A stretch of DNA of 45,277 bases from positions 1 to 45,277 of the forward strand of contig QFPM01000026.1 of assembly GCA_003248655.1 (NCBI GenBank). Direction: 5' to 3'. Position numbers and translations under genes: made by a program. Positions 13,569 through 20,460 of the stretch are shown piece after piece (the stretch's first letter is position 1; every line of letters begins with the position of its first letter). The notes below the pieces were generated by a model. That model was not told the origin of the DNA. It saw nothing but the letters and a program-made list of their open reading frames with translations, and did no database searches. Origin of the DNA: Microbacterium sp. Lineage in GTDB: Bacteria; Actinomycetota; Actinomycetes; Actinomycetales; Microbacteriaceae.

Positions 13569-13951
13569 GCCGGGTCCGGAAGCTCAAGACGCCCGCTGTC
13601 GTCGTCAATCCGGGCGACCTCGTGCTGCTCGGCGAAGCCGGCGTGCTGCCGCCGCGCGACTGGTATCGCGGCAAGATCGAGTGGAGCGACGGCGAGCAGA
13701 TCCTCGTCCGGATGTGGGGCTTCGGCGGAGCCGGAAGCTGGCTGAGCGTTCTGCCCGCCACCCATGTCCGGGCGATCGGCGACCACGCCGCGCTCAACGC
13801 CTTCGCCGACCGCTGCTGCGCGGAAGTGCGCGACCTGATGCAGGCGATCCAGGCCGGCGAGGACGCGACCGCGCGGGCGCGCAGAGCCGTCTGGACGAAG
13901 CTCGAAGAGATCGGGGCCGCCGGTCCGGTCAATCTGGAGGCCGCCGGCTGA
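13565..13951 (+). CDS. Early protein of unknown function
   Basis: The 128-residue protein overlaps its neighbours by 4 nt and 1 nt. The N-terminal half is strand-rich (TPAVVVNPGDLVLLGEAGVL, then WYRGKIEWSDGEQILVRMWG), resembling a small beta-barrel, and the C-terminal half is helical and contains a CC pair. No family is recognised. Confidence 0.55.
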   Translation: MSRVRKLKTPAVVVNPGDLVLLGEAGVLPPRDWYRGKIEWSDGEQILVRMWGFGGAGSWLSVLPATHVRAIGDHAALNAFADRCCAEVRDLMQAIQAGEDATARARRAVWTKLEEIGAAGPVNLEAAG

Positions 13952-14370
13952 TGGTCGCCTACAGCTTCAACACCAGCTTCGTGCTGCCGATCGCGGCCGG
14001 GACCAAGCGGCAGACGATCCGGCTTCCGCGCAAGCGCCACGCGCGCCCCGGAGAGCCGGTGCAGATCTTCACCGCGATGCGCACCCGCTACTGCCGAAAG
14101 ATCATCCCGGATCCGGTGTGCGTGGGCGTGGACGAGGTCCGGCTCGATCTGCGCGGCGCCGACAAGCTCGATCCGTCGAGCTTCCGCGAGGCGCTGACGG
14201 TCAACGGCATTCCGGTGCTGGATGAGGCGGCCGACGCCTACGCCCGCGGCGACGGCTTCGCCGGCGTCTCCTCGGTCACGCCCTTCGCCCACATGGTTCG
14301 CTGGTGGCTCTTCACCCACGGGCCGGTGCTGTTCGATGGCGTCGCGATCCGCTGGGAGCCGCAGCCATGA
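13951..14370 (+). CDS. ASCH-like domain protein
   Basis: The 139-residue protein starts in a TGATG overlap. Residues about 18-55 read GTKRQTIRLPRKRHARPGEP, then VQIFTAMRTRYCRKI, close to the ASCH core, where K-x-x-T-x-R and P-G-x-x-x-x-x (F/Y) motifs form an RNA-binding-like beta-barrel. ASCH domains, including phage versions, act in RNA or nucleotide binding and some process modified nucleosides; no specific substrate can be read here. The C-terminal HMVRWWLFTHGPVLFDGVAI segment is an additional helix-strand unit. Confidence 0.65.
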   Translation: MVAYSFNTSFVLPIAAGTKRQTIRLPRKRHARPGEPVQIFTAMRTRYCRKIIPDPVCVGVDEVRLDLRGADKLDPSSFREALTVNGIPVLDEAADAYARGDGFAGVSSVTPFAHMVRWWLFTHGPVLFDGVAIRWEPQP

Positions 14371-14771
14371 GGCGACGTCGGATCCGCTGCGCCATGCCGG
14401 ACTGCGACGGGCACATGCGGCTTGTCACCTCGCGTTGGCTCCGCTGCGACCGCTGCGGCGCAGGCGGGCTCTGGGAGCGCGTCGCATGCATCGTCCCGTC
14501 GTGCCGACGCACCTTCAAGGCGCAAGGCGGTTCGCACGAGGAAGTGTGCTGCGGCGCGCATTGGCGGCTCGCGCCTCTGGAGCTTCGCCAGCAGCACGCG
14601 AAGGCCCTCCGAGAACACCGGAAAAATTATCGCGCCTGGGAGGAGACGCCTGAGGGCTCCGAGGCGCAGGCGATCGCCGCCGGCCGCTGCGACGTCTCCT
14701 ACGGAGCCGCGAACACTCTCTGGCGCGCGATCCGCTCGAAGATCCTCGACACGGCGGGAGAGATCGCGTGA
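14367..14771 (+). CDS. Zinc-ribbon-like small protein
   Basis: The 134-residue protein has Cys8, Cys13, Cys27 and Cys30 in a CX4C-X13-CX2C order that fits a zinc ribbon, and a second set (Cys42, Cys47, Cys61, Cys62, His65) that may form another. The C-terminal half is helical (QQHAKALREHRKNYRAWEE). It overlaps its neighbours by 4 nt on both sides and lies just upstream of GemA. Nucleic-acid binding is likely; specific function unknown. Confidence 0.65.
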   Translation: MRRRRIRCAMPDCDGHMRLVTSRWLRCDRCGAGGLWERVACIVPSCRRTFKAQGGSHEEVCCGAHWRLAPLELRQQHAKALREHRKNYRAWEETPEGSEAQAIAAGRCDVSYGAANTLWRAIRSKILDTAGEIA

Positions 14772-15418
14772 CCCAGCCCGCATCCGCCGCCCAGATCCGC
14801 GCCATCCACTCCTACGCCCGCGCCGCCGGCCTCGACGAGGACTCGCGCCGCGACTTTATGGAGCGCGAGACCGGAAAGCGCTCGTCCAGCGATCTCGACG
14901 TCCGGCAGGCCATCCGCGTCATCGACGGGCTGAAGAAGCTCGCGCCGGCCGCGGTCGCCAAGCCGAAGCGCATGGCCGCCGGCGCGCTCGCGCTCGACGG
15001 CCCCTTCGTCGGCAAGATCCGCGCGCTCTGGATCTCGGCGCACCTGCTCGGCGTCGTCCGCGACCCGAGCGACACGGCGATGGTGGCCTTCGTGCTCCGC
15101 CAGACCGGCGTCGAGCACCAGCGCTGGGCCTCGAAGACGCTCGGCGACCCGGCGGCCGCCCGCAAGGTGATCGAGGCGCTGAAGAAGTGGCTCACGCGCG
15201 AGGCCGACGTCCAGTGGGGCGAGGAGGAGCCGGACGGAGAAGGCGCGAAGCGCGCCGTCTATCTCGCGATCCGCCGCAAGCTCACGGCCGCCGGCGTCGA
15301 CCCGAACTTCGCCGAGTTCCCCGGCCGGCGCTTCCTCTTCGCCGCAGGCGCTGAGCTCGACGCGCTCACGCGGCATGCGGCCGAGCGGCTCGCCCAGGCG
15401 AAAGCCGGGGAGCCGTGA
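14768..15418 (+). CDS. gemA: GemA-like regulator (DUF1018, Mu gp16 family)
   Basis: The product has 216 residues. ASAAQIRAIHSYARAAGLDE, then RDFMERETGKRSSSDLDVRQ near the N-terminus is the DUF1018 signature (Q-x-x-x-I-H-x-x-x-x-x-x-L followed by x-T-G-x-x-S-x-x-D-L). The middle and C-terminal parts (FVGKIRALWISAHLLGVVRD, VRQTGVEHQRW-like) are also typical. Mu GemA modulates host genes, including DNA gyrase-related supercoiling. It sits in the second half of the early operon as in Mu. It starts in a 4-nt overlap with the zinc-ribbon gene. Confidence 0.85.
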   Translation: MTQPASAAQIRAIHSYARAAGLDEDSRRDFMERETGKRSSSDLDVRQAIRVIDGLKKLAPAAVAKPKRMAAGALALDGPFVGKIRALWISAHLLGVVRDPSDTAMVAFVLRQTGVEHQRWASKTLGDPAAARKVIEALKKWLTREADVQWGEEEPDGEGAKRAVYLAIRRKLTAAGVDPNFAEFPGRRFLFAAGAELDALTRHAAERLAQAKAGEP

Positions 15419-15421
15419 ACC

Positions 15422-15628
15422 ATGGCCGCGGCGACGATCGGCGAGCTCAGGGACCGGATCGCGCGCAAGCGCTCGGCCCGGCAGTCGATCGCCCGCGACA
15501 TGGTCCGCCTGCAAGACGCCATCCACGCGCAGCTCGAGGCCGAGATCGAGGCCCGTCAGCGCGCCCGCGCCCGCGATCGGCGCGACCCCGGATCGTTTCA
15601 GAGGGAGCTCGAGCTCGATGACGAGTGA
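15422..15628 (+). CDS. Small coiled-coil protein
   Basis: The 68-residue product is almost entirely one charged helix (TIGELRDRIARKRSARQSIA, then a Glu/Arg/Ala-rich stretch) that should form a coiled coil. It starts 3 nt after gemA and overlaps the next gene by 11 nt. No family is recognised. A parallel open frame at 15415-15621 looks like its shadow. Confidence 0.5.
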   Translation: MAAATIGELRDRIARKRSARQSIARDMVRLQDAIHAQLEAEIEARQRARARDRRDPGSFQRELELDDE

Positions 15629-16288
15629 AGACCGTTCGAAGATCCGCGCCCGCATCCGCCAGTTGCAGGCTCGGAAGACCGAGCGCGGCTTCAGCGAAGC
15701 CGAGGCGCTGCAGGCGGCGGAAAAAGCGGCCGAGCTCATGAAAGAGTTCGGGCTCAGCGAAGACGATCTGCTGATCGACCGGCGCGAGAGCCAGACCCGC
15801 GGCGGCGCCGAATCCGTGCGCGGCCGCCTCTGGGGCGCCGTCGCCACGGCGGTCAACTGCACCGCGACCTTCAGCGGGCGAACCATCATCTGGATCGGCC
15901 GGGAGCCGGGGCCGGAAATCGCGGTCTATCTGCACGCGATGCTCGACCGGGCCGTGAACCGCGAGGTCGCCGAGTTCAGAAAGGGCAAGTTCTACCGCGC
16001 GCGCCGATCGCCGAAGACGAAGTCGCAGGCCGTGCTCGAGTTCACCGACGCGCTGGTCGACCGGCTGTCCTGGCGTCTGAGCGAGATGTTCGCCGCCACC
16101 CGGTCCAAGGAGGCGATGCAGGCGGCTGTCGCCGCGCGTGAGAAGGCCTTTCCGCGGGTTAAGCCTGTCAAGGCCAAGAAGATCGCGGAACGCTTCGCAG
16201 CGTCGGCATCCGCCGCGGCGTCGGCGAGGACGGCGGCCCGGACGGTGTGCTCGAGCGGCCGCGCCTGCAGATCGGCGGCCCGCGATGA
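15618..16288 (+). pseudogene. DUF2786-like protein, apparently frameshifted near its 3' end
   Basis: From an ATG at 15618 the frame encodes a DUF2786-type N-terminus (IRARIRQLQARKTERGFSEA, then AAELMKEFGLSEDDLLIDRR) and a second domain with SVRGRLWGAVATAVNCTATF. After about residue 195 (KKIAERF) that frame becomes an Arg/Ala/Ser-rich string and runs without stop into the methyltransferase gene. The -1 frame instead reads SVGIRRGVGEDGGPDGVLER and ends QIGGPR at 16288, overlapping the next ATG as ATGA, exactly as other genes here do. The switch must lie at about 16162-16215, after a stop in the -1 frame. No slippery heptamer is visible, so loss of one base (mutation or sequence error) is the simplest reading. 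Confidence 0.7.
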
Positions 16289-16554
16289 CATCGCCGCTCC
16301 GTCCCGTCGTCACGGACCATGCGGTCCTACGCTGTCTCCAGCGCGTGTTCGACATCGACGTCGAGCTCGTGCGGGCGATGATCGCGGAGACGACGGCGGC
16401 GGGGCGCGAGGCCGTCGCGGCGGAACTCGGGACAGACGTCCGCTTCGCGATCGTGCGCGATCGCGCTCGCTACGTCATCGACGGCGGCTACGTCGTCACC
16501 ACGCTCCCGATCCGCCATCGCATCGGGCCGACCGTCCGGAGGCGCAGGCGATGA
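16285..16554 (+). CDS. Small conserved phage protein
   Basis: The 89-residue product begins with a VVTDHAVLRCLQRVFDIDVE segment, then VRFAIVRDRARYVIDGGYVV and an Arg-rich end. I have seen this D-H-A-V-L-R-(Y/C)-L-x-R-V pattern in small proteins of alphaproteobacterial phages; it has no assigned function. The ATG overlaps the -1-frame stop of the DUF2786-like gene and its own stop overlaps the methyltransferase ATG. Confidence 0.6.
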   Translation: MTSPLRPVVTDHAVLRCLQRVFDIDVELVRAMIAETTAAGREAVAAELGTDVRFAIVRDRARYVIDGGYVVTTLPIRHRIGPTVRRRRR

Positions 16555-17243
16555 CGCGCCCCTACGGCTCGACCGCCATCATGGCGTCGCGGCGGACGCC
16601 GCCCAAGGGGCTCGACTTCTTCCCGACGCCGCCCTGGGCGACGCGCGCGCTCGTCGAGCATGTGCTCCGGCCGCTCGGCCTCGATCCGGCGCTGATGTGG
16701 GCGTGGGATCCGTGCTGCGGCGAAGGTCACATGGCGGAAACGCTCCGTGAGGCGTTCGCCGAAGTCGACGCGTCCGACGTCTTCGACTACGGGCGCGGCT
16801 ATCGGGTGGCCGACGTCCTCGCTGACGGCGAGATCCACCGGAACGGCGCTGATCTCGTCATCACCAATCCGCCCTTCAACATCGCGCTCGACATCGCACA
16901 GCGGGCACTTGTGTCCGGCCGGCATCTTGGCGTCTTCCTGTTGGTCCGGACGGCCTGGATAGAGGGCGGGGAGCGCTACGCTCGCCTGTTCTCGATCTAC
17001 CCTCCGGACGTTTTCGCGCCCTTCGTCGAGCGCGTTCCGATGGTCGCCGGCCGCTACGACCCGAAGGCGAGCTCCGCGACGTCCTATGCTTGGGTCGGTT
17101 GGCTCCCGCGGGACGTCGAGCGGCCGACAAGCCCGCCCGTCACCTTCATTCCGCCCTGCCGCAAGCGACTGGAGCGTCCAGAGGACATCCGCCGCTGGTG
17201 CGCGCCAGCCGACGCGCCGCTGTTCGACGGAGCCGCCGGATGA
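16551..17243 (+). CDS. Adenine-N6-type DNA methyltransferase
   Basis: The 230-residue protein contains DPCCGEGH (53-60), a variant of the SAM-binding motif I, and NPPF (106-109) inside DLVITNPPFN, the catalytic motif IV of N6-adenine or related amino methyltransferases. The N-terminal DFFPTPPWATRALVEH segment is typical of small phage SAM-dependent methyltransferases. No target-recognition domain or partner nuclease is present, so it is an orphan enzyme. It may protect phage DNA from restriction or mark regulatory sites. Its motif differs from the DPPY of CcrM. The frame is open far upstream, but the ATG at 16551 overlaps the preceding stop. Confidence 0.85.
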   Translation: MTRPYGSTAIMASRRTPPKGLDFFPTPPWATRALVEHVLRPLGLDPALMWAWDPCCGEGHMAETLREAFAEVDASDVFDYGRGYRVADVLADGEIHRNGADLVITNPPFNIALDIAQRALVSGRHLGVFLLVRTAWIEGGERYARLFSIYPPDVFAPFVERVPMVAGRYDPKASSATSYAWVGWLPRDVERPTSPPVTFIPPCRKRLERPEDIRRWCAPADAPLFDGAAG

Positions 17244-17611
17244 GCGACGGCCCCCCGATCCCGGCGCATCTTCAGCCCTATGTCGACGCGATGGGCCGCC
17301 AGCTCGCCGTGCGGTTCTTCCTGCGCTTCGGCGGCGCCCCGCTTTACATCCCCGAGAACCCAAGCTCTAAATCCGCCCTCGCGGAGCTCATCGGGGAGCG
17401 CGCCGTCCGGCGTCTTTTCGAGATCTTCGACGCCCGTGAAGCGCGCCCCGCCCGCATCCCGGTCGACAAGAAATGGCTCGCCCGCCAGATGCGCCACGAC
17501 GGCGAGGCGGTGCTCGAGATCGCCCGCACGCTCCACGTCAGCGACGTGATGGTGCGGCGCTATCTCGCCGACAAGACGCGCGATCGCGCGCAGCTCGCCC
17601 TCAATCTCTGA
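17240..17611 (+). CDS. mor: Mor-type transcription activator
   Basis: The 123-residue protein has a GGAPLYIPEN segment (31-40), the G-G-x-x-L-Y-(I/V)-P strand of the Mor/C dimerisation domain, followed by SALAELIGERAVRRLFEIF. A helix-turn-helix lies at about 88-110 (GEAVLEIARTLHVSDVMVRR). Mor of Mu, the product of the last early operon stage, switches on middle transcription and C then activates late promoters; only one such gene is seen here, so it may serve both steps. It is the last early gene, and a 30-bp palindromic element (17614-17643) starts 3 nt after its stop, upstream of the lysis genes. Binding to that element is inferred. Confidence 0.75.
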   Translation: MSDGPPIPAHLQPYVDAMGRQLAVRFFLRFGGAPLYIPENPSSKSALAELIGERAVRRLFEIFDAREARPARIPVDKKWLARQMRHDGEAVLEIARTLHVSDVMVRRYLADKTRDRAQLALNL

Positions 17612-17723
17612 CCGGCTCCCTCGCAACAGGGTTGCGAGTTTCGGGCAAAAAGGCCTTCCGGCATTTCTGGTCGCGATCTCAAGGCCGTTTCGAACGGCTT
17701 TCGAAACGACCGGAGAGCGCCCC
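17612..17723. promoter_or_regulatory. Early/late boundary with palindromic operator-like element
   Basis: CTCGCAAC (17620-17627) and GTTGCGAG (17631-17638) form a perfect dyad with a 3-bp centre. The surrounding 30 bp (17614-17643) recur exactly at 25280-25309 before the protease gene. A second dyad, CGTTTCGAA (17686-17694) and TTCGAAACG (17700-17708), lies just upstream of the endolysin start. The first could be the late activator site or a bidirectional terminator, as a short T-run follows; its double placement favours a regulatory site. Confidence 0.6.
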
Positions 17724-18422
17724 GTGACCGCCATCGACCCGCCCTGGCTCGTCGCCGCCGGCAAGGATCTCGGCCTGAAGGAAATCGTGGGCTCTCGCCA
17801 TGAGCCCCGCATCGTCGAGTTCTTCGCCGAGGCCGGCCACCCTTACGTCAAGGACGACGAGACCGCCTGGTGCGCGGCCTTCGCCAACGCCAAGCTGGTT
17901 GAGGTCGGGATCAAGGGCACGGGCCGGCTCAACGCCCGCAGCTTCCTCGACTGGGGCCAGGCGCTCGTCAAGCCGGCCCGCGGCGCGGTCCTGATCTTCA
18001 AGCGCGGAACGTCAAGCTGGGAGGGCCACGTCACCTTCTACGTCGGCGAGACCGACGCCTCTTTCCGCTGCCGTGGGGGCAACCAATCGAACGCGGTGAC
18101 GGAGGCGCTCTATCCCAAAAGCGCGCTGCTCGGGATCCGCTGGCCATCCGGTTACGCGCTCCCGCTGTCCGGCCCGGCCAAGCCGGCTCCGGCCGCCGGT
18201 CCGCTGCTGCAGATCGGCGCGACCGGGACCGCGGTCGAGACGCTGCAGAGCGCGCTCAACCGCCTCGGCGCGAAGCCGGCGCTCGTGGTCGACAAGAAGT
18301 TCGGGCCGGCCACGCGGCTCGCCGTCGTCGCCTTCCAGCGCTCGAAGCTGCTCGAGACGGACGGCGTCGTCGGCCCGAAGACATGGGGCGCGATCGACGT
18401 CGCCCTGGCTCAACTCGGCTAG
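17724..18422 (+). CDS. Endolysin: TIGR02594-type peptidase with peptidoglycan-binding domain
   Basis: The product has 232 residues from a GTG at 17724. The N-terminal domain carries DDETAWCAAFANAKLVEVG with Cys50 as nucleophile and EGHVTFYVGE with His102, the pattern of TIGR02594 peptidoglycan hydrolases (CHAP/NlpC-like cysteine amidases or endopeptidases). Residues about 155-230 (LQIGATGTAVETLQSALNRL, then GPATRLAVVAFQRS) form a peptidoglycan-binding domain. No signal peptide is seen, so it depends on the holin downstream. It is the first gene after the late regulatory element, 10 nt before the holin gene. Confidence 0.88.
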   Translation: MTAIDPPWLVAAGKDLGLKEIVGSRHEPRIVEFFAEAGHPYVKDDETAWCAAFANAKLVEVGIKGTGRLNARSFLDWGQALVKPARGAVLIFKRGTSSWEGHVTFYVGETDASFRCRGGNQSNAVTEALYPKSALLGIRWPSGYALPLSGPAKPAPAAGPLLQIGATGTAVETLQSALNRLGAKPALVVDKKFGPATRLAVVAFQRSKLLETDGVVGPKTWGAIDVALAQLG

Positions 18423-18432
18423 GAGGCCGCCC

Positions 18433-19050
18433 GTGTCGGATCGCGTCATTTTCGTCGGCGTCGCGGCGGTGTTCGTCGCCTGCCTCGGCGTCAAGCTCGG
18501 CCTTCTCGGCCTCGCCGCCGGCCTGTGCCTGGTCGTCGGCTACGAAGTCGCCCGGAGCGCTCTCCCGCCGGCCGTGGTTCGCGTCACGAACCTGCTCGCC
18601 GTCGCGGTGACGTTCGGAATGGCGCTGTGGCTCGCAATCGGCGAAGCCGATGCGGCGGAGGCCGCGACGGATCCTGCGCCTGCGACCAGCGTCGCCCAGG
18701 CCCTTCAGCCGATCGTCGACATGGTGGTGCTCGCCCTGGTCGGGGCCTTCATCGCGTGGCTGAAGATCAAGCTGTCCGCTTGGTTTGGCGTCGAGCTCGA
18801 CGCCAAACACCGGGAGACGCTTCAGAGCGCCCTGACGACGGCCGCGGGCATCGTCCTGGCGGACGGCTCCAAGAGTATTGGCGCAGGGCTGGGTCATCTC
18901 CGCATGGGGGCGGGCGACGCCATTCGTCATTTCGGGCTGGACGACGCGCTGCTGGAGCGGCTGCTGACGGCGAAGGTCGCAGCGTCAGCCCCCACCAAGG
19001 TGGTGATCAATAACGAGACGTCCGGGTCGCTGAAGGTGCGCGGCCAGTGA
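18433..19050 (+). CDS. Putative holin (LLH-like) with several membrane helices
   Basis: The 205-residue protein has hydrophobic helices at about 5-25, 26-38 and 52-70, a polar Ala/Pro linker, then a helix at 93-112 (MVVLALVGAFIAWLKIKLSA) followed by FGVELDAKHRETLQSALTTA. That last helix with the E-L-D-A-K-H-R repeat is the pattern of LLH-family holins; the extra N-terminal helices are unusual. It forms membrane lesions that release the endolysin. No separate spanin gene is recognised downstream. It overlaps the next gene by 4 nt. Confidence 0.7.
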   Translation: MSDRVIFVGVAAVFVACLGVKLGLLGLAAGLCLVVGYEVARSALPPAVVRVTNLLAVAVTFGMALWLAIGEADAAEAATDPAPATSVAQALQPIVDMVVLALVGAFIAWLKIKLSAWFGVELDAKHRETLQSALTTAAGIVLADGSKSIGAGLGHLRMGAGDAIRHFGLDDALLERLLTAKVAASAPTKVVINNETSGSLKVRGQ

Positions 19051-19577
19051 AAATCCAATGGCTTGCATGGGTTTTTCTGATCGGGGTGGTGGCGCTGCTG
19101 CTCGCCTCGATCGGCGTCGACGCGGCGCATTCGCAGGACGTCGACGCCCGCATCGTGCGGGAGTCGACCGCGATCGAGCAGGCCCGGCCATGGATCGTCA
19201 CCATCGTGACGTTTCTGAGCTTCTGCTTCTCGCTCTACCTCTACCTCAACCAGGCGAAAAAGTCGGAGCTGAAGGAAATCACCGCTCTGTCCGAGCAGAA
19301 GATCGACGAGTTGCGATTCCGGTTCGACGGCTTCTCCCAGGCGGTGACAACGCGCGAGGTCGGCCACGCTGAAAAGCTCCAGACGGTCTCCGAGCGGCTG
19401 CTCAGCGTCGAGGAAAAACTCAAGAACGCCCCGACCGACGACGAGATCCACGCTCTTCGCCTGACGGTCGCCGAGGTCCAGGGCGACGTGAAGGTTGTCG
19501 TCAACGACATCAGGGCCATGGCGCGCTCGCACGAAAAGATCGAGCGCATGCTGACGGAAGACAGGAGGCGGTCATGA
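19047..19577 (+). CDS. DUF2730 family protein (Mu gp25-like)
   Basis: The 176-residue protein has an N-terminal hydrophobic helix (residues 7-23), a second one at about 46-66 (ARPWIVTIVTFLSFCFSLYL) and then a long coiled coil (KIDELRFRFDGFSQAV, LQTVSERLLSVEEKLKNA) with a heptad pattern to the end. This is the DUF2730 layout of Mu gp25, which lies between lysis and terminase genes. It may anchor in the inner membrane and act in lysis, with the coiled coil in the periplasm, but a spanin role is not shown. It starts in a 4-nt overlap with the holin gene. Confidence 0.8.
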   Translation: MKIQWLAWVFLIGVVALLLASIGVDAAHSQDVDARIVRESTAIEQARPWIVTIVTFLSFCFSLYLYLNQAKKSELKEITALSEQKIDELRFRFDGFSQAVTTREVGHAEKLQTVSERLLSVEEKLKNAPTDDEIHALRLTVAEVQGDVKVVVNDIRAMARSHEKIERMLTEDRRRS

Positions 19578-19876
19578 CGCCGGGAGAACGTCGGCAGCGG
19601 GACGTCAAGCTCGCCATCCTCGAGATCCTGCGCGAGGAGCCCGCCCAGACAGCGCGCGACGTCTATATCGCCGACGCGCTCGCCGGTTCGCCGCGCTTCT
19701 TCGTGCTGACGCCTTCGGCGGTGCGCCAGCGCTGCTCGGAGCTGCGCGACGTCGGCGGCGTAGTCGTACGGGAGGTCGAGGGCGTTCACCTCGTCACGCT
19801 CGCCGAGGCCGGCCGTCAGCATCTCGACGAGATCCTTGCCCTCGACGGCGTGACGCGCGTCCCCGAAAAGCGATGA
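19574..19876 (+). CDS. Winged-helix protein (Mu gp26-like position)
   Basis: The 100-residue product (EILREEPAQTARDVYIADAL, then TPSAVRQRCSELRDVGGVVV) has a helix-helix-helix-wing pattern. In Mu the gene here is gp26, between gp25 and the small terminase; sequence similarity to gp26 cannot be judged by eye. It could help terminase or control late genes. It overlaps both neighbours by 4 nt. Confidence 0.6.
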   Translation: MTPGERRQRDVKLAILEILREEPAQTARDVYIADALAGSPRFFVLTPSAVRQRCSELRDVGGVVVREVEGVHLVTLAEAGRQHLDEILALDGVTRVPEKR

Positions 19877-20460
19877 CCCAGACGGCGCGCAAAGGGCGCG
19901 GCCGGCTTTCCGCGATCGACCTGCTGCCGCGCGAAGCCGACGAGCACGTCGCCTGGGCGCGCAGCGAGTTGGCGGCGAACAAGCGTCACGCCAAGGACAT
20001 TCTCGTCGACTTCAACGAGCGGCTCGCGTCCCTCGACCCGCCGCAGGGGCCGATCAGCTCGTCGTCCTTCAACCGGACGTCGATCGAGATCGCGGCGCAG
20101 ACGGCCGACCTCGCGCAAACCCGCGAGATCGCCGGCGCGGTGGTCGGACAGTTGGACGGCGCCGCGGGCGACGACGTCACGGTATTGCTGGTCGAGACGA
20201 TCAAGAACCTGACGCTCAAGATGCTGCAGAACGCCGGGACGCTCACGGCCGACAAGGACACGGCCGACATGCTGGCCGCCTCGGCGCGCGCCCTGAAGGC
20301 CGCCGAGGAAGGCCGCAAGATCTCGACTGAAACGCGCACCAAGATTGAGGCGAGCTTTAGGGAAAAGGCGGCCGAAGCCATCGACAAGGTCGCGAAGGTG
20401 CGAGGCCTGACGACCGAGACCGCCGACGAGATCAAGGACAAGATCCTTGGCGTCCGTTGA
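19873..20460 (+). CDS. DUF3486 small terminase subunit (Mu gp27-like)
   Basis: The product has 195 residues. The N-terminal RGRLSAIDLLPREADEHVAW, then LVDFNERLASLDPPQGPISS and SSFNRT segment is the DUF3486 signature (S-x-I-D-x-L-P ... E-F-N ... S-x-S-x-F-N-R-x). The rest is helical. It should recognise the packaging site near the left phage end and start headful packaging with the large subunit. It overlaps the large terminase gene by 14 nt, the latter beginning at a TTG. Confidence 0.88.
   Translation: MTQTARKGRGRLSAIDLLPREADEHVAWARSELAANKRHAKDILVDFNERLASLDPPQGPISSSSFNRTSIEIAAQTADLAQTREIAGAVVGQLDGAAGDDVTVLLVETIKNLTLKMLQNAGTLTADKDTADMLAASARALKAAEEGRKISTETRTKIEASFREKAAEAIDKVAKVRGLTTETADEIKDKILGVR

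Noticed and set aside
15375..17243. One continuous 622-residue frame covering the DUF2786-like gene and the methyltransferase
   Set aside because: The middle third is low-complexity Arg/Ala/Asp string. Overlapping ATGA junctions in the other frames mark separate genes, so a real fusion is unlikely.
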